Assembly: GCF_020618475.1 (NCBI RefSeq)
Contig: NZ_CP085335.1
Span: 2,790,001 to 2,854,000 of the forward strand
Direction: 5' to 3'
Length of the DNA: 64,000 bases
DNA from: Haladaptatus halobius
Lineage (GTDB): Archaea > Halobacteriota > Halobacteria > Halobacteriales > Haladaptataceae
The position numbers and the translations under genes were made by a program. This document shows, piece after piece, positions 48,484 to 56,866 of this stretch (its first letter is position 1; each line of letters begins with the position of its first letter). Under the pieces are notes generated by a model that made no database searches, had not been told where the DNA came from, and saw nothing but the letters and a program-made list of their open reading frames with translations.

Positions 48484-49986
48484 ATGACGAACGACGACGC
48501 CGTGGCGCAGAACGTCGTATTCGTGGTCATAGACACTGTTCGGAAAGACCACCTCTCTGTCTACGGATACGACCGACCAACGACGCCGGGCCTCGAACGG
48601 TTCGCGGAGGACGCGACCGTGTTCGAGCAGGCGGTCGCCCCTGCTCCGTGGACCCTGCCGGTACACGCCTCGCTGTTCACTGGTATGTATCCCAGCGAGC
48701 ACGGAGCGAGCCAGGAGAACCCCTATCTGGAAGGCGCGACCACGCTCGCACAGACGCTCTCCGCCGCCGGATACGACACCGCTTGCTACTCCTCGAACGC
48801 GTGGATAACGCCGTACACTCATCTCACCGACGGTTTCGACGACCAGGACAACTTCTTCGAAGTGATGCCCGGCGACTTCCTCTCCGGGCCGATGGCGAAG
48901 GCGTGGAAGATGATGAACGACAACGAACGACTCCGCGCCGTCGCCGACAAACTGGTCAGTCTCGGCAACGTGGCACACGAGTATCTCGCCAGCGGCGAGG
49001 GTGCGGACTCGAAGACGCCGCAGGTCATCGACAGCACCATCGAGTTCATCGACGACGCCAACGGCCCCTACTTCACGTTCATCAACCTGATGGACGCCCA
49101 CCTGCCCTACCATCCGCCGAAGGAGTACCGGGAGCAGTTCGCACCCGGCGTCGATTCGACCGAGGTGTGCCAGAACTCGAAGGAGTACAACAGCGGCGCA
49201 CGCGACATCGGCGAGGATGAGTGGGAGGCCATCCGCGGCCTCTACGACGCCGAAATCCGGCACATCGACGACCAACTCGAACGACTGTTTTCGTGGCTCC
49301 GAGCGAACGACGAGTGGGACGACACGATGGTCGTCATCTGCGCCGACCACGGCGAACTCCACGGCGAACACGACCTGTATGGCCACGAGTTCTGCATCTA
49401 CGACCCCGTCGTCAACGTTCCGCTGCTGGTCAAACACCCCAAGCTCGACTCGGATGTGAGCGACGAACAGGTCGAACTCATCGACCTCTACCACACGGTT
49501 CTCGACCACACCGGCGTTTCGGGGTCGAACTCGACGCGCCCGCTCGACGAAGCGCGCTCGCTTCTCAGCGCGAATTATCGGTCTTTCGCCGAGGACGTGC
49601 CGGGCGACGGCGAGTGCGCCTTCGTGGAGTACTACCGCCCGGTGGTCGAACTGAAACAGCTCGAAGAGAAGGCGAAGCGGGCGAACATCGAACTCGACGA
49701 GGATTCGCGCTTCTACTCCCGGATGCGGGCTGCCCGCAGGCCGGACGCGAAGTACATCCGCAACGAGCGCATCGAAGACGAGTTCTACCATCTGGACGAC
49801 GATCCCGGCGAACGCCACGACGCCCGCGGCGAGGGTAGCGACGAGGAAATCGAACTCGAAGCCGCGCTCTCCGCGTTCGAGGAGACCGTCGGCGGCGAGT
49901 GGAACGAAGTTGGCGGCGACGACGTGCTCGGCGATATGAGCGACGACGCGAAAGACCGACTGCAAGACCTCGGATACATCGACTAA
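48484..49986 (+). CDS. Sulfatase / alkaline phosphatase superfamily hydrolase with Thr at the nucleophile site
   Basis: The 500-residue protein has metal motifs VFVVIDTVRKDH (Asp17) and CADHGELHGEH. The segment that holds the formylglycine Cys/Ser of true sulfatases (CxPSR) reads APWTLPVHASLFTG, with Thr57 as the likely nucleophile. Such proteins may hydrolyse or transfer phosphate or phosphoglycerol groups. No signal peptide is present. The next gene begins one base after the stop and encodes a flippase-like protein, so both may serve envelope glycolipid or glycan synthesis. Confidence 0.85.
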   Translation: MTNDDAVAQNVVFVVIDTVRKDHLSVYGYDRPTTPGLERFAEDATVFEQAVAPAPWTLPVHASLFTGMYPSEHGASQENPYLEGATTLAQTLSAAGYDTACYSSNAWITPYTHLTDGFDDQDNFFEVMPGDFLSGPMAKAWKMMNDNERLRAVADKLVSLGNVAHEYLASGEGADSKTPQVIDSTIEFIDDANGPYFTFINLMDAHLPYHPPKEYREQFAPGVDSTEVCQNSKEYNSGARDIGEDEWEAIRGLYDAEIRHIDDQLERLFSWLRANDEWDDTMVVICADHGELHGEHDLYGHEFCIYDPVVNVPLLVKHPKLDSDVSDEQVELIDLYHTVLDHTGVSGSNSTRPLDEARSLLSANYRSFAEDVPGDGECAFVEYYRPVVELKQLEEKAKRANIELDEDSRFYSRMRAARRPDAKYIRNERIEDEFYHLDDDPGERHDARGEGSDEEIELEAALSAFEETVGGEWNEVGGDDVLGDMSDDAKDRLQDLGYID

Positions 49987-49987
49987 C

Positions 49988-51037
49988 GTGACGGACGAGT
50001 CGGCATCGGATGGCGGGAAGGCGCTGTCCGCAGGACTTACGGAGCGGTTCGGAACCGGCAAGCTACTGCTGGGGTTCGTCGTCGCCGGTATCCTCATCTA
50101 CCTGCTCGTCATGGTCGCGGGCTGGCGACGGGTGCTCAACGCCCTCGAAGGGGCGGACTACACGTGGGTCTGGGTCGCCTGCGCTTCGACCGTCGTCGGA
50201 CTGGCCGCGTGGGGGAAAGCGTGGCAGATCGTGCTCGCGGTGCTCGACATCGAAGTGCGGTTCAAACGCCTCGTCGTCACCTACTTCGCAGCGACGTTCG
50301 CCAACTATGTCACGCCGCTCGGACAGGCGGGCGGCGAGCCGTTCATCGCGTACATCCTCTCGCGGGATACGGAAGCGAGTTACGAGGACAGCCTCGCCAG
50401 CGTCGTGACGGCCGACCTACTCAACCTGCTTCCGTTCTTCAACTTCGCCGCCCTCGGGCTGAGCTATCTGCTCCTCCGGGCGTCGCTCCCGGACAACGCG
50501 AAGACGCTCGCGCAGGGACTCGCCGCGCTGGCGTTCGGCGTTCCGGCGATAGCGTACGCCGGATGGCGATACCGACAGCGGGTCGAAGACCTCATGCTCA
50601 CGCTCGTTCGACCCCTCGCCAACCGAACGAACCGAATCACGCTCGACGGCGTCAGAGCGCGCATCGAGCGGTTCTACCACTCGCTGGAGCGAATCGCGGA
50701 CGAGCCGCGCGAACTGCTGTTCGCGCTCGTCTTCTCGTACACCGGCTGGATCTTCTTCGCCCTCCCGCTGTACTTCGCGGGACGCGCGCTCGGCCTGCCC
50801 CTCGAACTGGTGCTCGTGCTCTTCATCGTCCCGGCGAGCACGCTGGCCGGACTGACGCCGACGCCGGGCGGACTGGCGGGCGTCGAGGCGGCGCTGGTCG
50901 TCCTCATCGTCGCGCTCGTCCCGGCGATCGCACCGGGGTCGGCGGTCGCGGCCGCGCTCATCTACCGGTTCGCGAGCTACTGGTTCGTCCTCGGAGTGAG
51001 CGGACTCGCGGCGCTGTTCGTCATCATGCGTTCGTAA
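49988..51037 (+). CDS. Flippase-like integral membrane protein (LPG synthase TM family, UPF0104)
   Basis: The GTG at 49988, one base after the previous stop, gives 349 residues and about eight membrane helices. The YbhN/UPF0104 pattern is visible: YFAATFANYVTPLGQAGGEP, YLLLRASLPDN, and the late TPTPGGLAGVEAALVVLIVA motif. Members flip or transfer lipids; a haloarchaeal relative, AglR, was proposed to flip dolichol-phosphate-mannose. The pairing with the hydrolase suggests an envelope role. Confidence 0.87.
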   Translation: MTDESASDGGKALSAGLTERFGTGKLLLGFVVAGILIYLLVMVAGWRRVLNALEGADYTWVWVACASTVVGLAAWGKAWQIVLAVLDIEVRFKRLVVTYFAATFANYVTPLGQAGGEPFIAYILSRDTEASYEDSLASVVTADLLNLLPFFNFAALGLSYLLLRASLPDNAKTLAQGLAALAFGVPAIAYAGWRYRQRVEDLMLTLVRPLANRTNRITLDGVRARIERFYHSLERIADEPRELLFALVFSYTGWIFFALPLYFAGRALGLPLELVLVLFIVPASTLAGLTPTPGGLAGVEAALVVLIVALVPAIAPGSAVAAALIYRFASYWFVLGVSGLAALFVIMRS

Positions 51038-51040
51038 ATC

Positions 51041-52292
51041 GCCTCGGGGTCAAGTCCCGAGGCTTTCGCGTAGACTCCCGTTCTATGCCTCGGAAGAGGC
51101 AGGGGGTACGTACTCCCCACTCACATTCAGCGTCCCGCGATTCAAGCGCACATCTACGGGTGCGCCTCCGTCACCTGCATTTTGCCTGCGACGAAGATAC
51201 TGCAAACCGATATTCTTCGAGGCGTTGTAGTCCGCTTGGTTCTCGTAGCCACACTGCTGACACTCGAACGTCTCTTGATACCGATTATCGTCGTGGGTAA
51301 ACCTATATAACACCGCTTGGATGTGTTGCGAGGGTCAACCTGAACGACTTCCACGCCGTGTTTCTCGGCCTTGTAATCGATGTACTCGTAGAGGCGTCGG
51401 AACGCCCAGATGTGGTGCCACGTCGCCTTGGAGATGTTCTCCGAATGTGAGTCAAGCCCTCAAACACGATGTGCGAACACTCGTTTTCAACGGCTTCTTC
51501 GATGAGTTCATTCGCTACCGTGTGCATGTCGATCTCAAAGCGTCCGTACTCTTTCCGTCCAACGCACTCGATGTTCTCGTGAGCATGGCGAGACCCACAC
51601 TGTTGGAGCGACCCACGGCGGTTCTCGTACTTTCGACGCCAGTGGTTAAACTCGTCTGCCGACCAGAATTGGCCCGTTGAGGTGACGGCGATATTGTTAA
51701 TACCCAAGTCCACACCAAGGACTGTTCTGTGCTTGGATGCGGATTCGGATGTCTCGTCGTCCTCAACTTTCCGCATCGAAGCGTGGAGATACCAGTCGCC
51801 GTCGCGGTACTGGAGGTGCGCCATCCTAAACTCGGAATCCTCGTCGGAGACGTACTTCGTCGGTGGCGTCTTCGAGTCGTCTGGGAGGATGTACTCGCAC
51901 TCGACGCGCCCATCAACGGTGGAGAGGGATACGTGGTCGTGGTGAAACGTTGCGGAGCGTTTGTCGTACACTGCGCTGTCTGCCGAGAAGTAGGGTTTCG
52001 AAGTGTTTTCTCCGCGTTTGAGGCGTTCGACCCCGCTCTTTACCGCTTCGACCGCACGGCGAATTCCTTTCTGCACGAAATTCGCTGTCAGGTCGGTTTC
52101 GTCGCGGAGTCGGTCGTACAGGGCGCGTTCGGCCTTGGCTTTTGAAATGACGTGGTATCCGTCGTCGCCGTGCCAGCACCACTCACTCGCGGTGTTGGCG
52201 CAATGTTTGAACTGCTCGACTGTCTCTCGGAGAAGCGGGTCGGCTCCGTCGGGAGTGTCGAGTTTAATGACGGCGGTACGACGGTATCCCAC
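51041..52292 (-). mobile_element. Dead TnpB-only (IS1341-type) element with right-end hairpin
   Basis: tnpB starts at 52292 (MGYRRTAVIKLDTPDGADPL). RuvC-I VLGVDLGINN, Ruv[12 protein letters not shown] and Ruv[13 protein letters not shown] are all intact. The frame breaks near 51440 ([15 protein letters not shown] continues in another frame) and again near 51305, inside the zinc finger, where the second Cys of SKRCxxCG is lost. It ends at 51083 ([14 protein letters not shown]). Downstream, gcctcggg/cccgaggc (51041-51063) forms a hairpin placed as an omega-RNA 3' stem. The element abuts the stop of the flippase gene. No tnpA is present. Confidence 0.82.
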
Positions 52293-52383
52293 TGTGTTTC
52301 ACATATAACGTAAGAGTTATTTAATGGTTGGAGAGTCGGATCTGCCATCGAACATAGTTAGTGGCATCGAGTATCGGCTTCCT

Positions 52384-52404
52384 CCCCGACCGCAAGGGTC
52401 GGGG
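52384..52404. repeat. 8-bp hairpin of possible IS origin
   Basis: The sequence ccccgacc-gcaag-ggtcgggg is a perfect hairpin 92 bases beyond the tnpB start. The context cttcctccccgacc resembles ends of haloarchaeal IS200/IS605 elements, from memory. It could also terminate transcription of panE. Confidence 0.5.
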
Positions 52405-52443
52405 CATCCGCTTTGACCAGCTGTGAACCGCCACCACTGATTT

Positions 52444-53343
52444 TTACGCTCGCGCATTCTCGCGTTCCCACGCCCTGACGAGTCCGACGAGCGTCCGGTT
52501 CACGGGCGTCTCGACGCCGCGTTCGCGTCCCCGGGAAACGACGTACCCGTTTATCGCGTCGACCTCCGTTCGGCGACCCGCCTCCACGTCCTGTCGCATC
52601 GAGGAGGTGTTCGCCGCGGTCGCTTCCGCGACCGCGGCGACCGCGGCGACGGCGTCCTTGTCGGCGAGTTCGACGCCCTCGGCGCGGGCGACTCCGGCAG
52701 TCTCGCGGGCCGCCGCCGATGCTATCTCGCAGGCATCTCCAGCAGCGAGCGCCTCGTTCTCTACTCGGGCGAGCGCGGTCGTCGGATTGATTCCCGCGTT
52801 TACGGCGAGTTTCTCCCAGAGGCGGTGGGGCATGTCCTCCGCGACCTCCGTCTCGATTCCCGCCTCGGCGAAGGCGGCTCCGACGCGACGCGCCGCATCG
52901 GAGCGACCGCCCTCGCGCGCACCGAGGACGACGTTCCCGACGCCCGTGCATTCGACCTCGCCCGGCCCGGTTCGAACCGCGCCGTAGGTCGCGGTTCCGG
53001 CGATGACGGGGCAGTTCACGTACTCAGCCAGCGTCCCCTCGTTGCCCATCCCGTTCTGGAGCGAGAGCACGGCGTCGAACTCGCCGGTCGCTAGTTGGCG
53101 CGCCGCGTTCTCGGTGTTGAACGCCTTGACGGTCACGACGGCACAATCGGCGTGCAGATCAGTTCCGGCGGCGGTGGCGTCCGGCCGAACTCGGAAATCG
53201 AACTCGCCGCCGACGTGCAGGCCCGCCTCGCGCACCGCGGTCACGTGGGGGTCGCGGGCGATGAGCGTGACCGCGTGCTCGCGGGCGAGCAGTCCGCCGA
53301 CGAGGCTCCCCAGGCTTCCTGCACCGAACACGACGATGTCCAT
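52444..53343 (-). CDS. panE: 2-dehydropantoate 2-reductase (ketopantoate reductase)
   Basis: The 299-residue enzyme reduces ketopantoate to pantoate for coenzyme A synthesis. The N-terminal Rossmann motif is VVFGAGSLGSLVGGLLA. VTVKAFNTENAARQL holds the conserved Lys, and LWEKLAVNAGINPTTAL is the family signature with the catalytic Lys. SSMRQDVEAGRRTEVDAING completes the C-terminal helical domain. The length is standard. Confidence 0.92.
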   Translation of the reverse strand: MDIVVFGAGSLGSLVGGLLAREHAVTLIARDPHVTAVREAGLHVGGEFDFRVRPDATAAGTDLHADCAVVTVKAFNTENAARQLATGEFDAVLSLQNGMGNEGTLAEYVNCPVIAGTATYGAVRTGPGEVECTGVGNVVLGAREGGRSDAARRVGAAFAEAGIETEVAEDMPHRLWEKLAVNAGINPTTALARVENEALAAGDACEIASAAARETAGVARAEGVELADKDAVAAVAAVAEATAANTSSMRQDVEAGRRTEVDAINGYVVSRGRERGVETPVNRTLVGLVRAWERENARA

Positions 53344-53373
53344 ACCCGACCGAGGTGGTCGGGGGTGAAAAAC

Positions 53374-53697
53374 TCAGTCTTCCGTCCAGTAGTAGAGTTC
53401 CTCTTTCGGGACACCGCAGTTCGGGCACTCGTCCGGAAGGCCTTCGTCCAATTCACCCATCTCCCCGCAGTTCGTGCATCGCCACATCAGCTCGGCTTCG
53501 CCGAACTCATGGCCCGACCGAGCGTGGCCGACGGAGAGGGCTTCGTAGCCGTCCCGCATCGTGGCGTAGAAGCCGCTTTTGTCGAATCCGCGGATGGTAC
53601 CGATCTGCTGGTCGTCCTCGTCGTAGACGGCCTGTCCGAGGTCGAGCTGTTCCACGTCCGTATCCTCGTCCGGTTTTTCTCCAGAATCGCCCACCAT
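53374..53697 (-). CDS. Zinc-ribbon (rubrerythrin-like) haloarchaeal protein
   Basis: The ATG at 53697 gives 107 residues. The N-terminal part is acidic, then LGQAVYDEDDQQIGTIRGFD forms a PRC-barrel-like strand pattern. The end is a rubredoxin-type ribbon: WRCTNCGEMGEL and CPNCGVPKEELYYWTED. It is recalled as the haloarchaeal DUF7130 family. A role in metal or redox handling is possible but inferred. Confidence 0.72.
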   Translation of the reverse strand: MVGDSGEKPDEDTDVEQLDLGQAVYDEDDQQIGTIRGFDKSGFYATMRDGYEALSVGHARSGHEFGEAELMWRCTNCGEMGELDEGLPDECPNCGVPKEELYYWTED

Positions 53698-53894
53698 GGC
53701 TGAAGTTTCGTCGTTCACCACCTTAAATCCGACCGCCAACTAGCGTTTCCACGGTCATCGACTGCAGATCTGTCGGTCGGCAGTGCGATTCGTCGGGCCG
53801 ACGAATCGCGGACGTGTTTGCCGGCATGCATATGCAGCCACCGGGCTCTTCCGTCAATCGAGTGAACGAAAGGAACGCCCGAAACGGGAGATTC

Positions 53895-54215
53895 ATGGAA
53901 ACCGATATCCAGTTCGATTCGAAATACAGTCAGGTGACGACGGAGCACGAGACCATCGAGCAGTGGGTCGAAGACCGCGGCGGCGAGCCTGCGACCGTCG
54001 AAGCCACCGCCGACGACGGCGCGGGAATCCTCCGTCTCCAGTTTCCGGATACCGCCGACGACCACGACGAGTTGGTGCCCGTCGAGTGGGACGAGTGGTT
54101 CGAGAAGTTCGAGTCCGAAGACCTCGCGTTTGTCTACCAAGTGAAGACCGAGAGCGGAAACACGAGCCGATTCTACAAACTGGTCGATAGGAAGACCGCC
54201 CGACAGCACTCCTGA
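53895..54215 (+). CDS. Conserved haloarchaeal hypothetical protein
   Basis: The ATG at 53895 (METDIQFDSKYSQVTTEHET) gives 106 residues; the longer frame from 53814 has a non-acidic prefix. The protein is compact, acidic and without membrane segments. It includes GILRLQFPDTADDHDELVPV and FVYQVKTESGNTSRFYKLVD. No function is recognised. Confidence 0.65.
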   Translation: METDIQFDSKYSQVTTEHETIEQWVEDRGGEPATVEATADDGAGILRLQFPDTADDHDELVPVEWDEWFEKFESEDLAFVYQVKTESGNTSRFYKLVDRKTARQHS

Positions 54216-54283
54216 AACCGTAGTGGGCGCAGAATCTGTCGCCCCCGACGCGCTTTTGCCCGCCGAACCGAAACCCACCGCGC

Positions 54284-55096
54284 ATGCAAGCAGTCACGCT
54301 CGGCCCGGCAGGAACTTATTCGCATCGTGCCGCCAGCGCGGTCGCGGACGACGTCGAGTTCCGCGAGTCGGTCACCGCCATTGTCGAAGCGGTCGTCGAC
54401 GGCGAGTACCCTCGCGGCGTCGTGCCGATAGAGAACAGCATCGAAGGGAGCGTCACCGGAACGCTCGACGCCCTCGCCGAGAACGACGTGGCGGTTGTCC
54501 GCGAACTCGTGACGCCGATTCGCCACGCACTGCTCGCCCGGGGCGAGGAGTTCGAGACGGTCGCCAGCCACGCGCAGGCGCTCGCGCAGTGCCGGACGTA
54601 CCTCGAAACCGAGTATCCCGACGTAAAGCGGGAAGCAGTCGCCAGCACCGCTCGCGGCGTCGAACGCGCCCGCGACGACCCTTCCGTGGCGGCCATCGCC
54701 CATCCAGACAACGCCGAGGAACTGACCGTCCTCGCCGAGGATATTCAAGAACGAACTTCGAACGCGACGCGGTTTTTCGTCGTCGCACCCGCGAACGAGC
54801 GCGCGCTCGCGGGCGGGAAAACCTCGCTCGTCGTCTATCCGGGTGCGAACTACCCCGGACTCCTGTTGGCGCTCCTCGAACCGTTCGCTGAGCGGGACAT
54901 CAACCTCACCCGGGTCGAGTCGCGCCCGAGCGGCGAACGCCTCGGCGACTACGTCTTCCACCTCGATTTCGAGGCGGGTCTGTACGAAGACCGCGCCGAA
55001 CAGGCCGTCGCGGAGATCGAAGCTCTCGCCGATAAGGGATGGGTGCGCCGCCTCGGTTCGTACGACACCGAGCACGTCCTGTTCGAGTCGGCGTGA
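54284..55096 (+). CDS. pheA: Prephenate dehydratase
   Basis: The 270-residue enzyme converts prephenate to phenylpyruvate for phenylalanine synthesis. GPAGTYSHRAA, IENSIEGSVTGTLD and the catalytic TRF motif in SNATRFFVVAP are present. A C-terminal ACT domain (about 185-265; ESRPSGERLGDYVFHLDFE with the ESRP phenylalanine-binding motif) indicates feedback inhibition. No chorismate mutase domain is attached. Confidence 0.94.
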   Translation: MQAVTLGPAGTYSHRAASAVADDVEFRESVTAIVEAVVDGEYPRGVVPIENSIEGSVTGTLDALAENDVAVVRELVTPIRHALLARGEEFETVASHAQALAQCRTYLETEYPDVKREAVASTARGVERARDDPSVAAIAHPDNAEELTVLAEDIQERTSNATRFFVVAPANERALAGGKTSLVVYPGANYPGLLLALLEPFAERDINLTRVESRPSGERLGDYVFHLDFEAGLYEDRAEQAVAEIEALADKGWVRRLGSYDTEHVLFESA

Positions 55097-55138
55097 ACTA
55101 TTAGGTACCGGGCGACAAACCTCCCTCGGGGTGAAAGG

Positions 55139-55576
55139 ATGGCCAGACGAAGGAATCCATTCGACGAAATCGAAGAGATGATCGAACGAATGAGCCGCCA
55201 GTTCGAAGGCATGGGTCGGCAACTTGAATCCGGCGGGATGGACTGGCAGACCGGCGGGATGTCGCTCGACGTGGCCGACCACGGCGACGAGTTGGTCGTC
55301 ACCGCCGACCTGCCCGGCTTCGAGAAGGAGGATATCGATATCACGCTGCGGGACGACCGCCTCCGAATCGCGGCCGAGCATGAAGAGGAGACGGAGGAGG
55401 GCGGTGAGGAGTACATCCGGCAGGAGCGAAGCCGACGCTCGATGAATCGAACCGTCACGCTTCCCGATTCGGTGGACGAATCGAACGTCTCCGCGGAGTA
55501 CCGAAACGGCGTATTGACGGTGACGCTGCCGAAAGCCGACGAAAGCGACGAGTCGCACGACATCGAAGTGAGCTAA
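55139..55576 (+). CDS. Hsp20/alpha-crystallin small heat-shock protein
   Basis: The 145-residue protein starts MARRRNPFDEIEEMIERMSRQ. The alpha-crystallin domain follows: VADHGDELVVTADLPGFEKE, RIAAEHEEETEE, RSMNRTVTLPDSVDESNVSA and the family signature YRNGVLTVTLPKA. It lacks the C-terminal IxI motif in clear form. It acts as an ATP-independent holdase. No heat-shock promoter was proven. Confidence 0.92.
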   Translation: MARRRNPFDEIEEMIERMSRQFEGMGRQLESGGMDWQTGGMSLDVADHGDELVVTADLPGFEKEDIDITLRDDRLRIAAEHEEETEEGGEEYIRQERSRRSMNRTVTLPDSVDESNVSAEYRNGVLTVTLPKADESDESHDIEVS

Positions 55577-55655
55577 CTCCCGGCTTCGGGCCGACTCTCC
55601 CGCTGGGGGTAGCCAAACCACAAGCGGCTTTTTCCTCCGGGCGCTATCGTCGGAT

Positions 55656-56108
55656 ATGACCCTCGAAGCAGGCAACGACGCGCCCGACGTGGCGGCGACC
55701 AACCAGCATGGCGAGACGGTTTCGCCGCCCTTCGAAGCGCCGACGGTGCTGTACTTCTACCCGCGCGACGACACGCCCGGTTGCACGGTCGAGGCGAAGC
55801 AGTTCGACGAGGAACTCGAAACGTACCGCGACGCCGGCGTGGCGGTGTACGGCGTCTCGACCGACGACGTACGGAGTCACGAGTCCTTCGCGGAGAAGTA
55901 CGACCTCGGCTTCGACCTGCTGGCCGACCCGGAGGGGGAGATAGCGGACGCCTTCGGCGTCGAAGTCGAGCAGGACGCCGCCCCTCGAACGACCTTCGTC
56001 ATCGCGGAGGGCGAGGTGCAGGCGGTCTATCGCGGAGTCGACCCCGACGGGCACGCCCGCGAGGTGTTGTCCGAGATGCTGGACGAGCAACTCGTGGCGT
56101 TGGAGTAA
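55656..56108 (+). CDS. bcp: Thioredoxin-dependent peroxiredoxin (Bcp/PrxQ)
   Basis: The 150-residue enzyme reduces peroxides. YFYPRDDTPGCTVEAKQFDE contains the peroxidatic Cys at about residue 46. Position five after it, the resolving Cys in many PrxQ proteins, is Ala or Lys, so this is a 1-Cys type or uses another thiol. ASTDDV-like VSTDDVRSHESFAEKYDLGF and PRTTFVI are also typical. Confidence 0.92.
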   Translation: MTLEAGNDAPDVAATNQHGETVSPPFEAPTVLYFYPRDDTPGCTVEAKQFDEELETYRDAGVAVYGVSTDDVRSHESFAEKYDLGFDLLADPEGEIADAFGVEVEQDAAPRTTFVIAEGEVQAVYRGVDPDGHAREVLSEMLDEQLVALE

Positions 56109-56275
56109 GGATGTTTTCGACCCGTTTTCGGTTCGTTTTCTTTCGGATGAATCAGTTACTCTCTGCTCTTTTCGAGATGATTCTACAACCGAAATGACGG
56201 GGGTTTTCTGGGACTTCGTTACTGTGAAAATCCGTTTGCTTTCCGAAATGTTCTACCGTAGTGTATCGAGTGGAA

Positions 56276-56743
56276 TCAAACCAGTCGCGTAATTTCCTCG
56301 ACCGTCTCGGCCGTAACCGATTTCCACTCCTCGGGTCACTCGCCGCCCCGTTTCGGCGGCGTAAGCCCGAACGTCACGGGATAAAACGAGACGCACTCGA
56401 ACGACTCCGCCGCGACGCTCTCGACGAACTCCGCGACTTCGCGCTACGAGGATACCCCGCCCGAGGCGAGGTCGTAGTACCCCGTGAACAACTGAAACAC
56501 GGCGATTCGGTCGTACCCCGCCAGTTCGCCCTCATCCACGTAGTAGAACAGTTTGGCCGTGTTGTTGGCAGGGTCGGCCCTGTGCCACTCCAGTTCGACC
56601 GCGACGAAGGAGTCGTCGGTGCGACCCACCACGTCCACCGGAGTGCGCCGGATTCGGTGTTCTGTCACCCACACGAAGCGCGGCAGTCGCTCGGCGAGGG
56701 TGTCGCGGATGCGGTCGCGCGCGGCCTCGGCGAAATCGCCCAC
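56276..56743 (-). pseudogene. PD-(D/E)XK nuclease-like gene with two in-frame stops
   Basis: One frame runs from ATG 56743 (MGDFAEAARDRIRDTLAERL) to TGA 56276-56278 (TAETVEEITRLV). It is broken only by TAG (56444-56446) after DLASGGVSS and TGA (56336-56338) after PKRGGE. Both sides read as one sensible protein: REVAEFVESVAAESFECVSF lies between the stops. The core TPVDVVGRTDDSFVAVELEW resembles the D...ExK/ExE active site of restriction-like nucleases, with Asp and ELE. The restored length is 153 residues. The family is not identified; stop-codon readthrough is unlikely. Confidence 0.68.
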
Positions 56744-56866
56744 GAGCTGGCCCCACTCGGATCGGTCGTATCAGTCTTTCGACTCGTGGGCAATAATTGC
56801 CGCAACCTGACAGGGCGGACAGTCAAGTATGGTTGTTCTTTTAATCGTCAGTGCGAAAGAGGGTGT

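Noticed and set aside
48400..50097. A 565-residue minus-strand frame opposite the sulfatase-like gene
   Set aside because: It is the antisense of a recognised gene; GC-rich codons keep the opposite frame open.
56261..56866. A 202-residue N-terminal extension of leuS
   Set aside because: It is antisense to the nuclease-like pseudogene and LeuRS begins at MDYDPREIE.
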